Origin: Planococcus citri
Taxonomy: Eukaryota > Arthropoda > Insecta > Hemiptera > Pseudococcidae
Reading direction: 5' to 3'
DNA: 64,000 bases
NCBI RefSeq assembly: GCF_950023065.1
Contig: NC_088680.1
Coordinates: forward strand, 32,476,559-32,540,558
The notes beneath the pieces are model-generated. The model was not told the origin of the DNA and made no database searches. It worked only from the letters and a program-made list of their open reading frames with translations. Of the stretch, positions 55,001 to 61,500 are shown piece by piece. Numbering within the stretch: position 1 is the first letter of the stretch; each line of letters begins with the position of its first letter. Made by a program: the position numbers and the translations under genes.

Positions 55001-58000
55001 GAATAGACGGCGGAAATCGCAGTGAAAAAAATGAAAAAACTCGTTGCGAAAATCGTAGGCGTATCGCCGGCGGATTCAGCAGTGATATTTTCAACGCGAT
55101 ACTCGCGTTCTATCCGCCGGCGAATCGAACGCGACAATCGCGCTGAAAAAATTTGAAAAAAAACACTGCTGAATCCGCCGGCGATACGCCTACGAATTTC
55201 GCAACGATCTTTTTCATTTTTTTCAGCGCGATTTCCGCGGTCTATTCGTCGGCGAATAGAAGGCGAATTTAGTAGAGTTCTTTTACAATATTTTTCATGC
55301 GATTTTCGCATTTGTTTCGCGTTCAATCGAGTGAGCATTCAGATGTTCTTACGCAAGCATGCAATAACGAGCAGAATGTTGTGTTTTTTTTTATCTTTTC
55401 GTTCGTGTTTATTTCAAATTGGTTTTCTGGTGTTGAATTTTGATTAATTTTTTTGGAGTGATAACGAACAATTTTTTTTCGTGGTGTGTACATAGAACAA
55501 ATTTTTCGGCGATGAGTCAGATTGGAATTTTTTTGTGATTATTTCTAATGAATTTTTTTTAGCAATTTTTGACACTTTTTTGTGATTTTTAAAATAAATT
55601 TTTCACTGTATTGATTCAAATTTAATTTTTTTATTCAGCTTGAAATTTTTCATGGTGATTTTGAACTGTTTTTTAGTGATGAATTCTGATAAATTTTTGA
55701 TGATTTCAAATGGATTTTGTATGGTGACTTAGAATAATTATTCTAAATCTCCATAATTCAATTTTTGTGTTTTTGGTTATTTTAATAAATTACAATTGAT
55801 GTTGTTGCATTCTTGTGTGAAGTGATTTACCCAAGTATAGGTACTTCATCGTTTTTTCTTTTGTTATTTCCTAGTTTGTCTTCCTACATCAGAATCAGAA
55901 AGCATTCTTCACTTAATTTACTCGTTATTTATTTTGTTTTCTTGATTTTTAATTATGTAAACAAGTAAATTACTCGTAAAATTAATTGAAGAATACGTTC
56001 TGATTCTAATGTGGGAGAAAAATCTAGGAAAAAACCAAGCAAAACATCATTGCGATTATCGCCTTCGAATCGCCTTCGAATCGCGTTCTGATATCGCTGC
56101 GATTTCCGCCGACGAATCGCCTTCGAATCGCGTTCTATTTCAACAGCGATATCGCTGCGATTCCCGCCGGCGTATCGCCTTCGGATTCCGCTGCGGAAAA
56201 AGCGGACATTTTCGCCGGCGATTCGAACGCGATTCCCGCCGGCGATACGCCGGCTGCCAATACGATGATCGCCTTCTATTCGCTGGCGTATCGCGTACTA
56301 TGTGTTTACCGGGATACCTACCTAAAATTTAAAAAAATGAATTTTAAAGAAATTTAATTTAAAAAAGAAATAAAAAAACACTCTTATAAAATGTTTCAAG
56401 TTACTTTTTTATTTGATAATTTCTAATCTATTTTTGAGCAAATTTTGCACATTTTTTTTTTCATTTTTTGATTTTTAATATAACGTAGGTACCTTGAAGT
56501 GAACTTCTCGAGTTTTCCTAGGAAAGAACTTTTGATCGATCCTTTCGTACGAACATATTAAGTAAACAGAAATAGGTTATATATGTGTGTACTTTGAAAT
56601 ATTTTGGGTTTGATTAAGCAGAGGACCTTGATTCTCTTCATCCATCCTCCCTTTCCCCTCAAAATTTATATCAGATCGTATTCTTGATTAATTTTTCTAA
56701 TATGTATTTACTTAATCAACGCAAAATTTTCAAAATTATCATTAAGGGCGAAAAGAAAGGTAATAAGGAGGTGATATGTTGACCCAGCTAATATCCATCT
56801 TATACCTATATCTACATTATATGCGTTAACTCAGATCATACGAAGGTAAGTAAGCACAATATGGTATGATACCCTATAAGCCAACAACCCCATCCATACA
56901 CCAAGGACCAAGGTACATAATGAATACACGTATAGGTAAACGTTGCGATTTATTATACGACGGGCGACGGTCGCATATATTTACGAATATCGCTTTAAAT
57001 TACACCTCGATCGGTTTTGCGAGTATGGTATGGTATATAGTACGAGGTACGAGTACGTCGAGTAATTACGAAGACATGGTTTACGATCGACTATAAAATA
57101 TTTTCGTCGTCCAGCGCCGGGTTTACCTTCTCTAATTGAGTAGTCGCTCGAAGGGCTGTTGCGAGGTAATTTGGCCTTGTTTAAACATCATTATAAAATA
57201 CCCTCGAAGGGTTGTTAATAATTTTTTTTTACACCGAAATACCTGCTTTAATCCCACTAAGTATTCGGTTAAAAGCTCTCTATATTTTCTGTACGTGAGT
57301 CGTGAAGGATACGTTTAGTGATTTTTTCCTCCTTCCTCTTCCTTATTTTTATGTAAGTAAGTGTAAAGGCCAAAAGGTAAAGTATACCTAATACCTATTA
57401 CCTATCTTTACGTGTGGACGATAATTTAGTGACTAGAAAAATCGCAGTCTTAATTTTCCAAAACAGCCGGACGCGTGCCGGCTATAAAATTATCGACTGT
57501 GGCGCCAAACTTATTAAAAATTGACGAGCTAGTCATCGGTTATCGGATTTTAATCCGAGTTGATTATTTGGCGCGAAAAGTTATACATTATCGACGGAAT
57601 ATGTGAGTTGAAATGGCGTATACCTAATATGTTTGGATGAAAATGGTGTTCATTTTTTTTTCGATAGAAAAAAGCTTAATGCGTGTGATTAAATTTTGGT
57701 GAAAATTGATAAATCTATTCAAAAGTTGATATATTGAGGAGAGGGGAAGAAAATGGGACGATTATTTCTCCAAAAATTGATTAATTTTTCATCCAAATCA
57801 GTTTATTGAGGCCAAAGTTTGGAAACTTTATATTCTTCATTCACATTCATCTCTTCTTCACCCCTCCTCCAACCACCCTCATCAAAAGGTCTTTTAAGAA
57901 ACACCCAAAAAAAACGCATACCAATGAACCAACACCACAGGGATGATAACACAAAACAAATGAAATGAAACCCTCGAATTTGAATCGACCAACATTTCAG

Positions 58001-58550
58001 TCAACATAACGGAACTAACTGACCCATTGAAAAAAGTATTTTAGTTGAAAAAACGGTACAATAGAATGTGAAAAAACTCACCTCCACGTGAGATTCGTAG
58101 TATACCATTTCTGCCCTTGAAACACGTATCGTTTTCTTCGAACGGAGTTGCCTGATAGCTTAGCACTAATGTCATCGGATAACACATCCGGCATACCGCA
58201 TCTCGGCGTTCTCATCAATTCCAGAGTACGTTTGTCTACTTCTCCGGTAACTGGAATATTTCCAAAAGTCTGGAGAAACGAACGAGCAAATCAAACACAC
58301 TCTATTTTTACAGGAGACTAATTCATTAGCGCCGCATTACGACTAACATTACATAAGCCAAATGCTCGAAAAGGAGGAATAAAAAGGGAGCAGTCGTTCG
58401 CGTGCCAGCGTAACTCATGTTTCGGTCTAAAGACACGTGAAAAATTACCTGTAAATTTTGAATCGCTGCTCTAAAATGATCCTCGGTTATCAAGCAAGAT
58501 CCACTCGCACATCCATCAGGCAGGTATCCAAATCGAGACAGGTATTTTTG
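6715..58550 (-). CDS. Mmp: Membrane-type matrix metalloproteinase (N-terminus missing)
   Basis: Nine exons join in phase to 625 residues: 58449-58550, 58082-58269, 13230-13376, 12606-12751, 12296-12457, 9298-9686, 9046-9190, 8690-8953, 6715-7049. Domain order: prodomain with cysteine switch PRCGMPDV (56-63), furin site RRKR (78-81), catalytic domain from Tyr82, zinc motif HEFGHSLGLSH (205-215) with Met-turn Met223, proline-rich hinge (about 250-350), four hemopexin blades closed by Cys near 354 and Cys550, one transmembrane helix (about 589-607) and an 18-residue basic tail. It is thus a furin-activated zinc endopeptidase held at the cell surface to cleave extracellular matrix and membrane proteins. 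Insects have Mmp1, Mmp2 and sometimes Mmp3; I cannot say which this is. The signal peptide exon is not in the window as far as I can see. Intron 2 is about 44.7 kb and full of transposons. Confidence 0.96.
7050..8689. other. A-rich MMP last intron
   Basis: 1640 bases of strongly A-rich, degenerate repeats (GAAAAAATGAAAAA-like words, poly-A runs interrupted by G and T). Several short frames exist on the minus strand but are Phe/Leu/Lys-rich strings of low complexity. No transposon ends or conserved blocks were seen. Confidence 0.6.
8690..8953 (-). CDS. Mmp: MMP exon: hemopexin blades 2-4
   Basis: 264 bases covering the end of blade 2 (REIYTYKGQRL), blade 3 (HIDAALVWGHNHKTYFYSGK, YWRFDEE) and the start of blade 4 (NIDAAFRWKDG). 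Each blade opens with the D-A-A/V motif. This domain usually determines substrate and inhibitor binding. Confidence 0.94.
9046..9190 (-). CDS. Mmp: MMP exon: hemopexin blades 1-2
   Basis: 145 bases encoding YMWRLDDKGKIQSGYPCLIS..., with WSELPANFTHVDAVYERFNG and IIFFI. The W-R and HVDAVYE patterns are the repeats of a four-bladed hemopexin propeller. Introns on both sides are about 100 bases. Confidence 0.93.
9298..9686 (-). CDS. Mmp: MMP exon: proline-rich hinge and start of hemopexin
   Basis: 389 bases. About 100 residues of Pro/Tyr/His-rich linker (PPPPPPPTPP, RPPPPYYPYRPP) include a repeated PDRVP/ADKVP unit, followed by CDTSYDAISVLRNELFIFKDK, the first hemopexin strand with the first disulfide Cys. 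The repetitive codons give the plus strand a GGT/GGC-rich appearance and a spurious antisense ORF (9442-9690). Hinge length varies freely in the family; this one is long. Confidence 0.93.
9770..12145. repeat. Inverted-arm repeat family copy in hinge intron
   Basis: The intron between hinge and zinc-helix exons is nearly filled by this repeat. Modules built around TGGAGGCTCCA, AAAAGTCGCTGGAGG and CCACCTGCAGTCGACT occur several times, roughly every 230-290 bases. Left of about 11400 they are in reverse orientation, right of it in forward orientation, so the whole is a large degenerate inverted repeat. The outer left end (9770-10250) matches in reverse complement the segment 53330-53800 in the giant intron, including AAATGGC(C/A)GCCATTTTG-like words and a G-rich tip ending near TAGTCGGGG. 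A MITE interrupts the left arm at 10274-10556. No transposase frame was found, so this is presumably a non-autonomous element. Confidence 0.65.
10274..10556. mobile_element. 283-bp MITE nested in the repeat, with target duplication
   Basis: Ends carry inverted repeats ATACTATCAACTAACAATAC (left) and the reverse complement of CAGTATTGTCAGTTGATAGT (right), about 32 bases with two mismatches. Inner arms (GGCCTGGTTTGAAACTAA and its partner near 10480) also pair, so the element could fold into a long hairpin. It is flanked by the direct repeat ATCAAAT at 10267-10273 and 10557-10563. Removing the element and one copy restores the CATCAAATGGAGATG word found in the surrounding repeat family. A 7-8 base duplication suggests a hAT-like mobiliser, but the family is not recognised. 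Confidence 0.8.
12296..12457 (-). CDS. Mmp: MMP exon: catalytic zinc-binding helix
   Basis: 162 bases encoding TSLFMVAAHEFGHSLGLSHS, then the Met-turn segment NVPGSLMYPYY and DDDKDAIQILYG. The three zinc-binding His and the catalytic Glu of HExxHxxGxxH are all present, so the enzyme should be active. The exon ends with the conserved Q-x-LYG that closes the catalytic domain. Confidence 0.96.
12606..12751 (-). CDS. Mmp: MMP exon: structural zinc and calcium loop
   Basis: 146 bases encoding HDHGDGFSFDGQGKVLAHAFFPG...DAHFDLDEDWT. The His and Asp residues of HDHGDG, HAF and DAHFD are the ligands of the structural zinc and calcium ions in MMPs. The donor is the atypical GTTCGT, but only this junction regenerates GG before TSLFMVAAHE in the next exon. 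Confidence 0.94.
12752..13229. other. MMP intron with GGC trinucleotide tract
   Basis: A 478-base intron. Near 12880-12910 it has an interrupted (GGC/GGT)n tract on the plus strand. A plus-strand frame across it encodes a glycine/serine run and is an artefact of the tract. Nothing else is recognised. Confidence 0.5.
13230..13376 (-). CDS. Mmp: MMP exon: catalytic domain, first part
   Basis: 147 bases encoding LESRQIRNLDYYSVENVLDR...ILIYFER, the first helix and strands of the metzincin catalytic domain. The pattern ALNVWSNQSRITFRNL matches the family (A-x-x-x-W-x...-L-x-F). The acceptor is a weak GTTACAG; the phase (one base in, two out) fits the exons on either side. Confidence 0.93.
13377..15027. 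other. Left end of giant MMP intron, AT-rich
   Basis: A/T-rich DNA with a G8 run near 13940 and an exact-looking 54-base tandem duplication (see separate entry). No coding exon is visible. Short frames are low-complexity. Confidence 0.5.
14478..14585. repeat. Tandem duplication of a 54-base unit
   Basis: The unit beginning GCCTTCACCACAAAAAGTTA and ending in AAATTTGAAATTTTC occurs twice in direct succession (about 14478 and 14532) with almost no differences, so the duplication is recent. It causes the repeated peptide in a spurious minus-strand frame. Confidence 0.8.
15032..15663. mobile_element. 632-bp element with perfect 31-bp terminal inverted repeats
   Basis: TGAATCGGTGGGTGCAGAAA at 15032 continues for 31 bases, and its exact reverse complement lies at 15633-15663. 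Two internal degenerate copies of the same word are present in direct orientation (GGGTGCAGAAAGGGTCTAAG near 15440 and GGGCGCAGAAAAAGGG near 15165). No transposase frame fits, so this is a MITE-like non-autonomous element. A target duplication is not obvious, so the true ends may be a few bases farther out. Confidence 0.75.
15664..17150. other. AT-rich intron sequence
   Basis: Poly-A and poly-T rich, with a G10 run near 15930. No coding exon or structured repeat recognised. Confidence 0.5.
17151..19860. other. Higher-complexity intron block, possible regulatory DNA
   Basis: In contrast to its neighbours this stretch has few homopolymers and frequent CG dinucleotides, and I see no transposon ends. 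No coding exon is recognisable on either strand. Such islands in a very long intron of a regulated gene are candidate enhancers. It contains a perfect AP-1 consensus at 18445 and a TG microsatellite near 19170-19200. Confidence 0.35.
18445..18451. promoter_or_regulatory. AP-1 consensus site TGACTCA
   Basis: A perfect TGACTCA lies in the higher-complexity block of the giant MMP intron. Jun/Fos (AP-1) activation of MMP genes under JNK signalling is well known in flies and vertebrates. A 7-base match is expected by chance every several kilobases, and another (TGAGTCA) occurs near 55513 inside a transposon, so alone this is weak. Confidence 0.25.
19877..22728. promoter_or_regulatory. Cluster of AACCGGTT (Grainyhead/CP2-type) sites
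   Basis: I count 15 exact AACCGGTT palindromes in about 2.85 kb, at roughly 19878, 19998, 20297, 20452, 20618, 20790, 21091, 21204, 21380, 21679, 21824, 21957, 22289, 22531 and 22720, plus about a dozen AACTGGTT or AACCAGTT variants, several directly adjacent to an exact site (20296-20317, 21091-21109, 21195-21225). The core is the known binding site of the Grainyhead/CP2 transcription factor family. Spacing is irregular (about 80 to 300 bases) and the DNA between sites does not look like a simple tandem array. Either this is a very dense homotypic enhancer in an MMP intron or it is the degenerate remains of a repeat that carried the motif. Confidence 0.5.
22729..24065. other. Higher-complexity intron block, no gene recognised
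   Basis: Mostly non-repetitive, CG-containing sequence with a short TTTCGCAG tandem near 23531. No exon, RNA gene or transposon end recognised. Candidate regulatory DNA only by contrast with the low-complexity neighbours. Confidence 0.3.
24460..25620. repeat. Degenerate GCAATTTTGGCAAAAAGCAAGA repeat array
   Basis: About 1.1 kb made of many imperfect copies of words such as TTTTTGCAATTTTGGCAAAA and AAGCAAGATTTTT, with a loose period of about 35-45 bases. The same type of array recurs at 35870-36370 and 43790-44280. Non-coding, satellite-like or a decayed minisatellite. Confidence 0.6.
26157..28833. repeat. 2.7-kb near-perfect palindrome (foldback element)
   Basis: Position x on the left pairs with 54990 minus x on the right. 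Outer arms 26157-27168 and 27822-28833 (1012 bases each) align without indels; wherever I compared them over the outer 890 bases they were identical. Inner arms about 27381-27494 and 27644-27755 pair less perfectly, and the left arm carries an extra segment (about 27169-27380). The central loop is about 150 bases. Outside the arms a short inverted GTCCAGGAAAA (26127-26137 / 28843-28853) may be the true tip. Arms contain C/G-rich runs and a tandemly duplicated unit with GCTCAGCGGTATCGAATC. No transposase frame is recognised; the mirrored 92-aa and 66-aa frames look like chance. Confidence 0.9.
28854..29850. other. AT-rich intron sequence
   Basis: Long A/T-rich stretch with no coding exon or repeat structure beyond homopolymers. 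A CAGGGTGT-type end lies at 29598-29609. Confidence 0.5.
29851..32040. other. Higher-complexity intron block with CGG tract
   Basis: A (GGC)n tract at about 29868-29880 opens a block with many CG dinucleotides and few long homopolymers. Frames up to 114 codons exist (30140-30484) but none resembles a known protein. Candidate regulatory DNA; nothing firmer can be said. Confidence 0.3.
32177..32281. repeat. Two imperfect 53-base tandem units
   Basis: AATAATATAACCAATAGCAC...GGATCAAATCAAAAC is followed by AATAATATAACCAGTAGCAT...GAGCAAATCAAAA. Two diverged copies of one unit. By position they could be the 3' tail repeats of the LINE to the right. Confidence 0.5.
32282..32836. mobile_element. 555-bp TIR element within LINE 3' region
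   Basis: TGAGAGGGGTTTTGCGATAA at 32282 pairs with its imperfect reverse complement ending TATCGCGAAACGCCTCTCA at 32836, about 42-45 bases with a few mismatches and a 3-base gap. The tips share the word CCTTGTGGTGAT, and a third partial copy lies near 32478. It lies between the LINE coding end and A/T-rich tandem units that may be LINE tail, so it probably inserted into the LINE 3' untranslated region. No transposase frame. Confidence 0.6.
33059..34858 (-). mobile_element. 5'-truncated LINE with open reverse transcriptase frame
   Basis: A 566-codon minus-strand frame (34759 to 33059) encodes a non-LTR reverse transcriptase. Motifs by residue from 34759: TGHDGIP (76-82), NYRPISLLP (133-141), the catalytic YIDLSKAFDTVD (203-214), GVPQGSVLGPLLF (261-273) and the active-site FADD (292-295, in place of the commoner YADD), then the thumb and a C-terminal region to ...KESLLADS. 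The frame stays open leftward in the protein to a stop at 34859-34861. There is no upstream endonuclease or ORF1, so the copy is 5' truncated. Style resembles the CR1/L2 or Jockey groups; I cannot decide which. The intact frame implies a fairly recent insertion. It is in the same orientation as the MMP gene. Confidence 0.93.
34859..37700. other. AT-rich intron sequence
   Basis: A/T-rich DNA with a G8 run near 36865 and the GGCAAAAA-type repeats listed separately. No exon recognised. Confidence 0.5.
35870..36370. repeat. Second array of GGCAAAAA-type degenerate repeats
   Basis: Words such as TTTTGCAATTTTGGCAAAAAA and AGCAAAAAATAGGGC recur at irregular intervals, as in 24460-25620. Several copies contain AAATAG(G/C)GC in place of AAGCAAGA. 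Confidence 0.5.
37701..43790. other. Intron sequence of mixed complexity, no gene recognised
   Basis: Blocks of moderate complexity (37700-38500, 40800-43100) alternate with low-complexity A/T DNA. A (GGGA)n tract lies near 39976 and a C11 run near 39420. The longest frames (38504-38992 minus, 162 codons; 40823-41332 minus, 169 codons) have no recognisable family or domain and are taken as chance. Confidence 0.45.
43790..44280. repeat. Third array of GGCAAAAA-type degenerate repeats
   Basis: Imperfect repeats of GCAATTTTGGC(A/G)AAAA and AGACTTTT words, the same type as at 24460 and 35870, ending before a G13 run near 44526. Confidence 0.45.
44281..52640. other. Intron sequence; complex block at 50400-52250
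   Basis: Mostly A/T-rich. A single AGAACACCCTG-TA end lies near 46354. The segment 50400-51100 stands out as the most complex, with many CG dinucleotides and no long homopolymers, and 51100-52250 is similar. I see no exon or RNA gene there, so it is a candidate for conserved non-coding DNA. Frames to 116 codons are not recognisable. Confidence 0.35.
52660..53800. repeat. Second copy of the TGGAGGCTCCA repeat family
   Basis: Forward-orientation modules with GGAGGCTCC, AAAAGTCGC and CGACTTGAAAT words, then a terminal segment (53330-53800) matching the reverse complement of 9770-10250: the GGTCGAAAATAGGG-type word, AATTCACCAAAAATCGAAAA, AATCAAAATGGCC and a G-rich tip. The two copies are about 43 kb apart in different introns of the same gene. 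Divergence is clearly more than a few percent, so the family is old. Confidence 0.65.
54820..56313. mobile_element. 1.5-kb TIR transposon rich in GCCGGCGA motifs
   Basis: CCCGGTAAACACA at 54820-54832 is exactly inverted at 56301-56313. The 500 bases inside the left end and 250 inside the right end are made of repeated words such as TTCGCCGGCGA, GAATCGCCTTCGAATCGC and GGAAATCGC; I count nine CGCCGGCG cores plus four one-base variants. The middle (55330-56030) is A/T-rich and contains a hairpin. Flanks AATACTTA and ATACCTAC could be a diverged 8-base target duplication shifted by one. The arginine-rich frames across the arms (54817-55338, 56009-56332) result from the repeats. Superfamily unknown. 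Confidence 0.75.
55866..56031. repeat. Hairpin with about 65-base arms
   Basis: The left arm (about 55866-55932) begins ATTTCCTAG and runs through TACATCAGAATCAGAAAGCA to ACTCGTTATT. The right arm (about 55967-56031) is its imperfect inverse, with TACGTTCTGATTCTAATGTG and AAATCTAGGAAA. The loop is about 34 bases. It sits between the GCCGGCGA-rich arms of the transposon. Confidence 0.7.
56314..58081. other. Right end of giant MMP intron
   Basis: A/T-rich with a more complex, CG-containing block at about 56800-57600. No exon recognised. The intron ends at the donor of the cysteine-switch exon. Confidence 0.45.
58082..58269 (-). CDS. Mmp: MMP exon: cysteine switch and furin site
   Basis: 188 bases. 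It encodes the rest of the prodomain (VTGEVDKRTLELM), the cysteine switch PRCGMPDV whose Cys ligates the catalytic zinc in the latent enzyme, then RRKR followed by YVFQGQKW, the usual start of an MMP catalytic domain. RRKR is a proprotein convertase site, so activation in the secretory pathway is expected. The donor is GTGAGT after TGGAG; two bases carry over to the exon 44.7 kb away. Confidence 0.95.
58449..58550 (-). CDS. Mmp: MMP exon: start of peptidoglycan-binding-like prodomain
   Basis: 34 codons, phase 0 at both ends, beginning QKYLSRFGYLPDG and ending HFRAAIQNLQ. This is the first helix region of the PGBD-like prodomain found in nearly all MMPs (compare YLxxFGYL and IxxFQ). Acceptor TTTTTTCAG and donor GTAATT flank it. 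Two Cys (CASGSC) in the loop after LPDG are not usual in vertebrate MMP prodomains. Confidence 0.93.
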
Positions 58551-61500
58551 CTGAAAAAACACAAAAAAAGGAAAAACATAATTTATTAGATTATTCGAAT
58601 AAATATGATTAAAAAATGATACCAACAAATCGTACAGTCGAAATTACTTTCAACCCCCTGCCCCTCACCCCCTCACCTCATCACATACGAAATGGCTTAA
58701 CATCGAGAAGACCCATCGAGACTGACGACAACGACACGATGAATATTCCCAACTTTATAGTCAATTTCAGCAGCTATCAAATACGCGACAGGAGTAACAA
58801 TGTCGTTATTAAACGACCAAGTACTACGTACGATAACGTTATTAAATCAAATCGTCGTAGTAGTATAAGGAGTCCCCTGGCCCAGCTCGCAGTCGGTTGC
58901 GGTTTTAATGCATCGCGTTAACCAAATTATACCTTATATTTTGGCTTGAATGATGGTTAATGAAGGCGAAGCGCCGCTTTAATACATATTTCGACGACAA
59001 ACGGCAGATGCAGCTCGACTGTGTTTCAATTTGTCGCTCTGAAATGTCGTATCTTGTCGCGTTTTTGGGTTTCTTGCAGTGTACGAGTATAAGGCTTAAG
59101 GCTTATAGCTTATATGTTTCCAGTTTATGCCATGTAGGTGTAGGTAGGTTAGATATAACCAAAATGTGGAAAAGTTTTCTCTTTTTTCCCCTTCTTTTTT
59201 CATGATTGCTGTACAACGAAAGGTAAATAGTAAAAAGTAAACACACGAAGAAGCACAGGACCGGATTTTAAAAGGAAAAGCAAAAGAAGCCGTATCAAAA
59301 GTAGGTATACTGGGTACACATAATAATACTGAAGTGAAGAAACTAGATCAGATTTATGAGGAGAACGTGTACTATACGTATAAGTGTAAGAGTAAAAATT
59401 GAGAGGTACTTGTAGCTTGAGCACTGAAAAGAAGCCTTGAAAGAATAAAATGCACTCTCAGGCTACTTCCATGTAAAAAAATCAACACTACAGGAAGATG
59501 AAAAAGCATTGAAAAAAATTACGAAAAAAACAATCAGTAAAAAGAAAAAAAAAAAAAAAATTAGGCCAATTTACAATATTATTGGAAATAAGAACTAGAA
59601 AGCCAAAAAGATTACACGAATTGGGATTCATTAATTTTTTTTCTTTCATGTTTTCATTCGAATTTGTAATGGTTATGAATCAGGGGTGATTTCAGCATTA
59701 AAATTATGATTAAATAATTACGATAATTTTTGTTCAAAGTTTTATTGAAAAATTGAATTTATATCAATTTCTGATCAATTTGAAATTTTACAGACAAATG
59801 TCTCATTGTCTGATTCGTTTTAACAAAAAATCATAATTTTTCCATAGATGATATTCTATTTCACAATTTTTTTTTACTTTTGCTTTTTTCCTTTTCAAAA
59901 TATTTTTCATTTTATTGTTTAGAAAATATGTGACAAATGTCATAAGCCAGTTTTTTCCAACGTTGCAGTAACGTCTCCTGGTGCTGATGAGAGTATATTG
60001 CAGTTTATTTCCACAGTTGAGTAGTATGTTGCATACTTTTTTCGTTTTAGGGAACAAACATCTCCAAGATAAATTCCAGTTTGTGAATGTTTCAAATTTT
60101 TTGCGCCCTAAACTGAGAGAGATAGGCAACTTTATGAACTGGAATAGTAATTTAGTGACAGACGCAGAAGTCAGAAGTGCCGTCAAAGAGGCAATCTGAT
60201 CCAGCCTGTATTTACGTTAGTTCGATATTTATATGTAAAAATAGTTCTTCGAAAAAAAATAAATTTTTTTCATGATTTTGAAATATTTTTTCGTAATTTT
60301 TTTTTTATCTTTGTACACAAAGTTATGAATTAAAAGAGAATTCTAAAATACTCATTAACCAAAATTTCAGGAGCTGCATTGATTTTTCGAACATAAAAAG
60401 ATTCTTAGAAAATCAAAAGGCCAAAAATATATTAAAAAAATCAAAATTTCCTCTGATTGGGCTCGAAAGCTGAAATTTGGTACGCTTCTTACTTTGAACC
60501 CCCCCCCCCATCTTCTGAAATTGAATGGAAAAATAATTTCAGCTCTCTAGTTTGGTACGAGTAGGACAACATTTCGATTTTTACATATTTTTTGGCTGAC
60601 ATTCATTTTTTAAAAATTTCTCTGAAGTTCCAAAAACCAACTTGGACACTTGAAATAATGGCTAGTGGGGTATTTTTGCCATCTCTTTCAAGCTAGATTT
60701 GTCCTATTCAAAAAAACATTTTTTTAATCGTTGGAATGCCCGTACCTGCTTTGGAGAGAAATAGACTACCCATTTCAATTCTCCAAGTAACTTCAAAAAA
60801 AAAGTTGAAAGATTTAATTTAAAATGGTTTCCTGCCCGTTTTTTAAAAATTAAAATTTCCTCAACATTTTTACTTATAGGCCTATGTAATCATAATTAAG
60901 CTAGAAAACTGAAATTCACTTTATACTCTATTCTGATTTTAAAACTGATCAGAAGCTTACAACGACATTTAAAAAATTCCAACTTTAAAAAGTGCTCCAA
61001 AGTTATCCAAATCAAGTTCAGTGTCCCGATTGGACGAGGGAAAGGGAGAGGGAAAAAACCAAAAATGGGTTACACATTAAATTTTAGATTTCAAGTTCAA
61101 TTAAACGTAAAAATTTCGGTTTTTCGTTTTTTTTTGGTCAAATTTGATTTTTTAAAAAACTCTCTTAAGCTCCAAAAATAAATTTTGGCACTCACAGGAG
61201 TTTTGCTGGTTGGGTATTTTCGAATGTACTTGAATCTAATTGAGAATTTGTCCGATTCTAAAAAATTTCTGTCCATGTTATTTGTTTCACCAGTAATAAT
61301 AGCTACTAATTTATGTGAATTTTTCGTTTTTTTTTACAACAGAAGAATGTTTTAAGTTGACTGTTGCATATTTTTAGAAAAAATGACGTCATTTTGCCAG
61401 ATAGTATTGTTATGACTTTCAATTTTTTCGTTCTTTAATTTTTTAATTTTGTAATATTTTTTTATTTTCATTTTTTTACTGCGAGAATTTTTTTCAATTT

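Noticed and set aside
54817..56332. Arginine-rich frames with repeated RRRIER/DFRRR peptides
   Set aside because: They are translations of the GCCGGCGA repeat words of a TIR element, open on several frames and broken by the A/T-rich centre.
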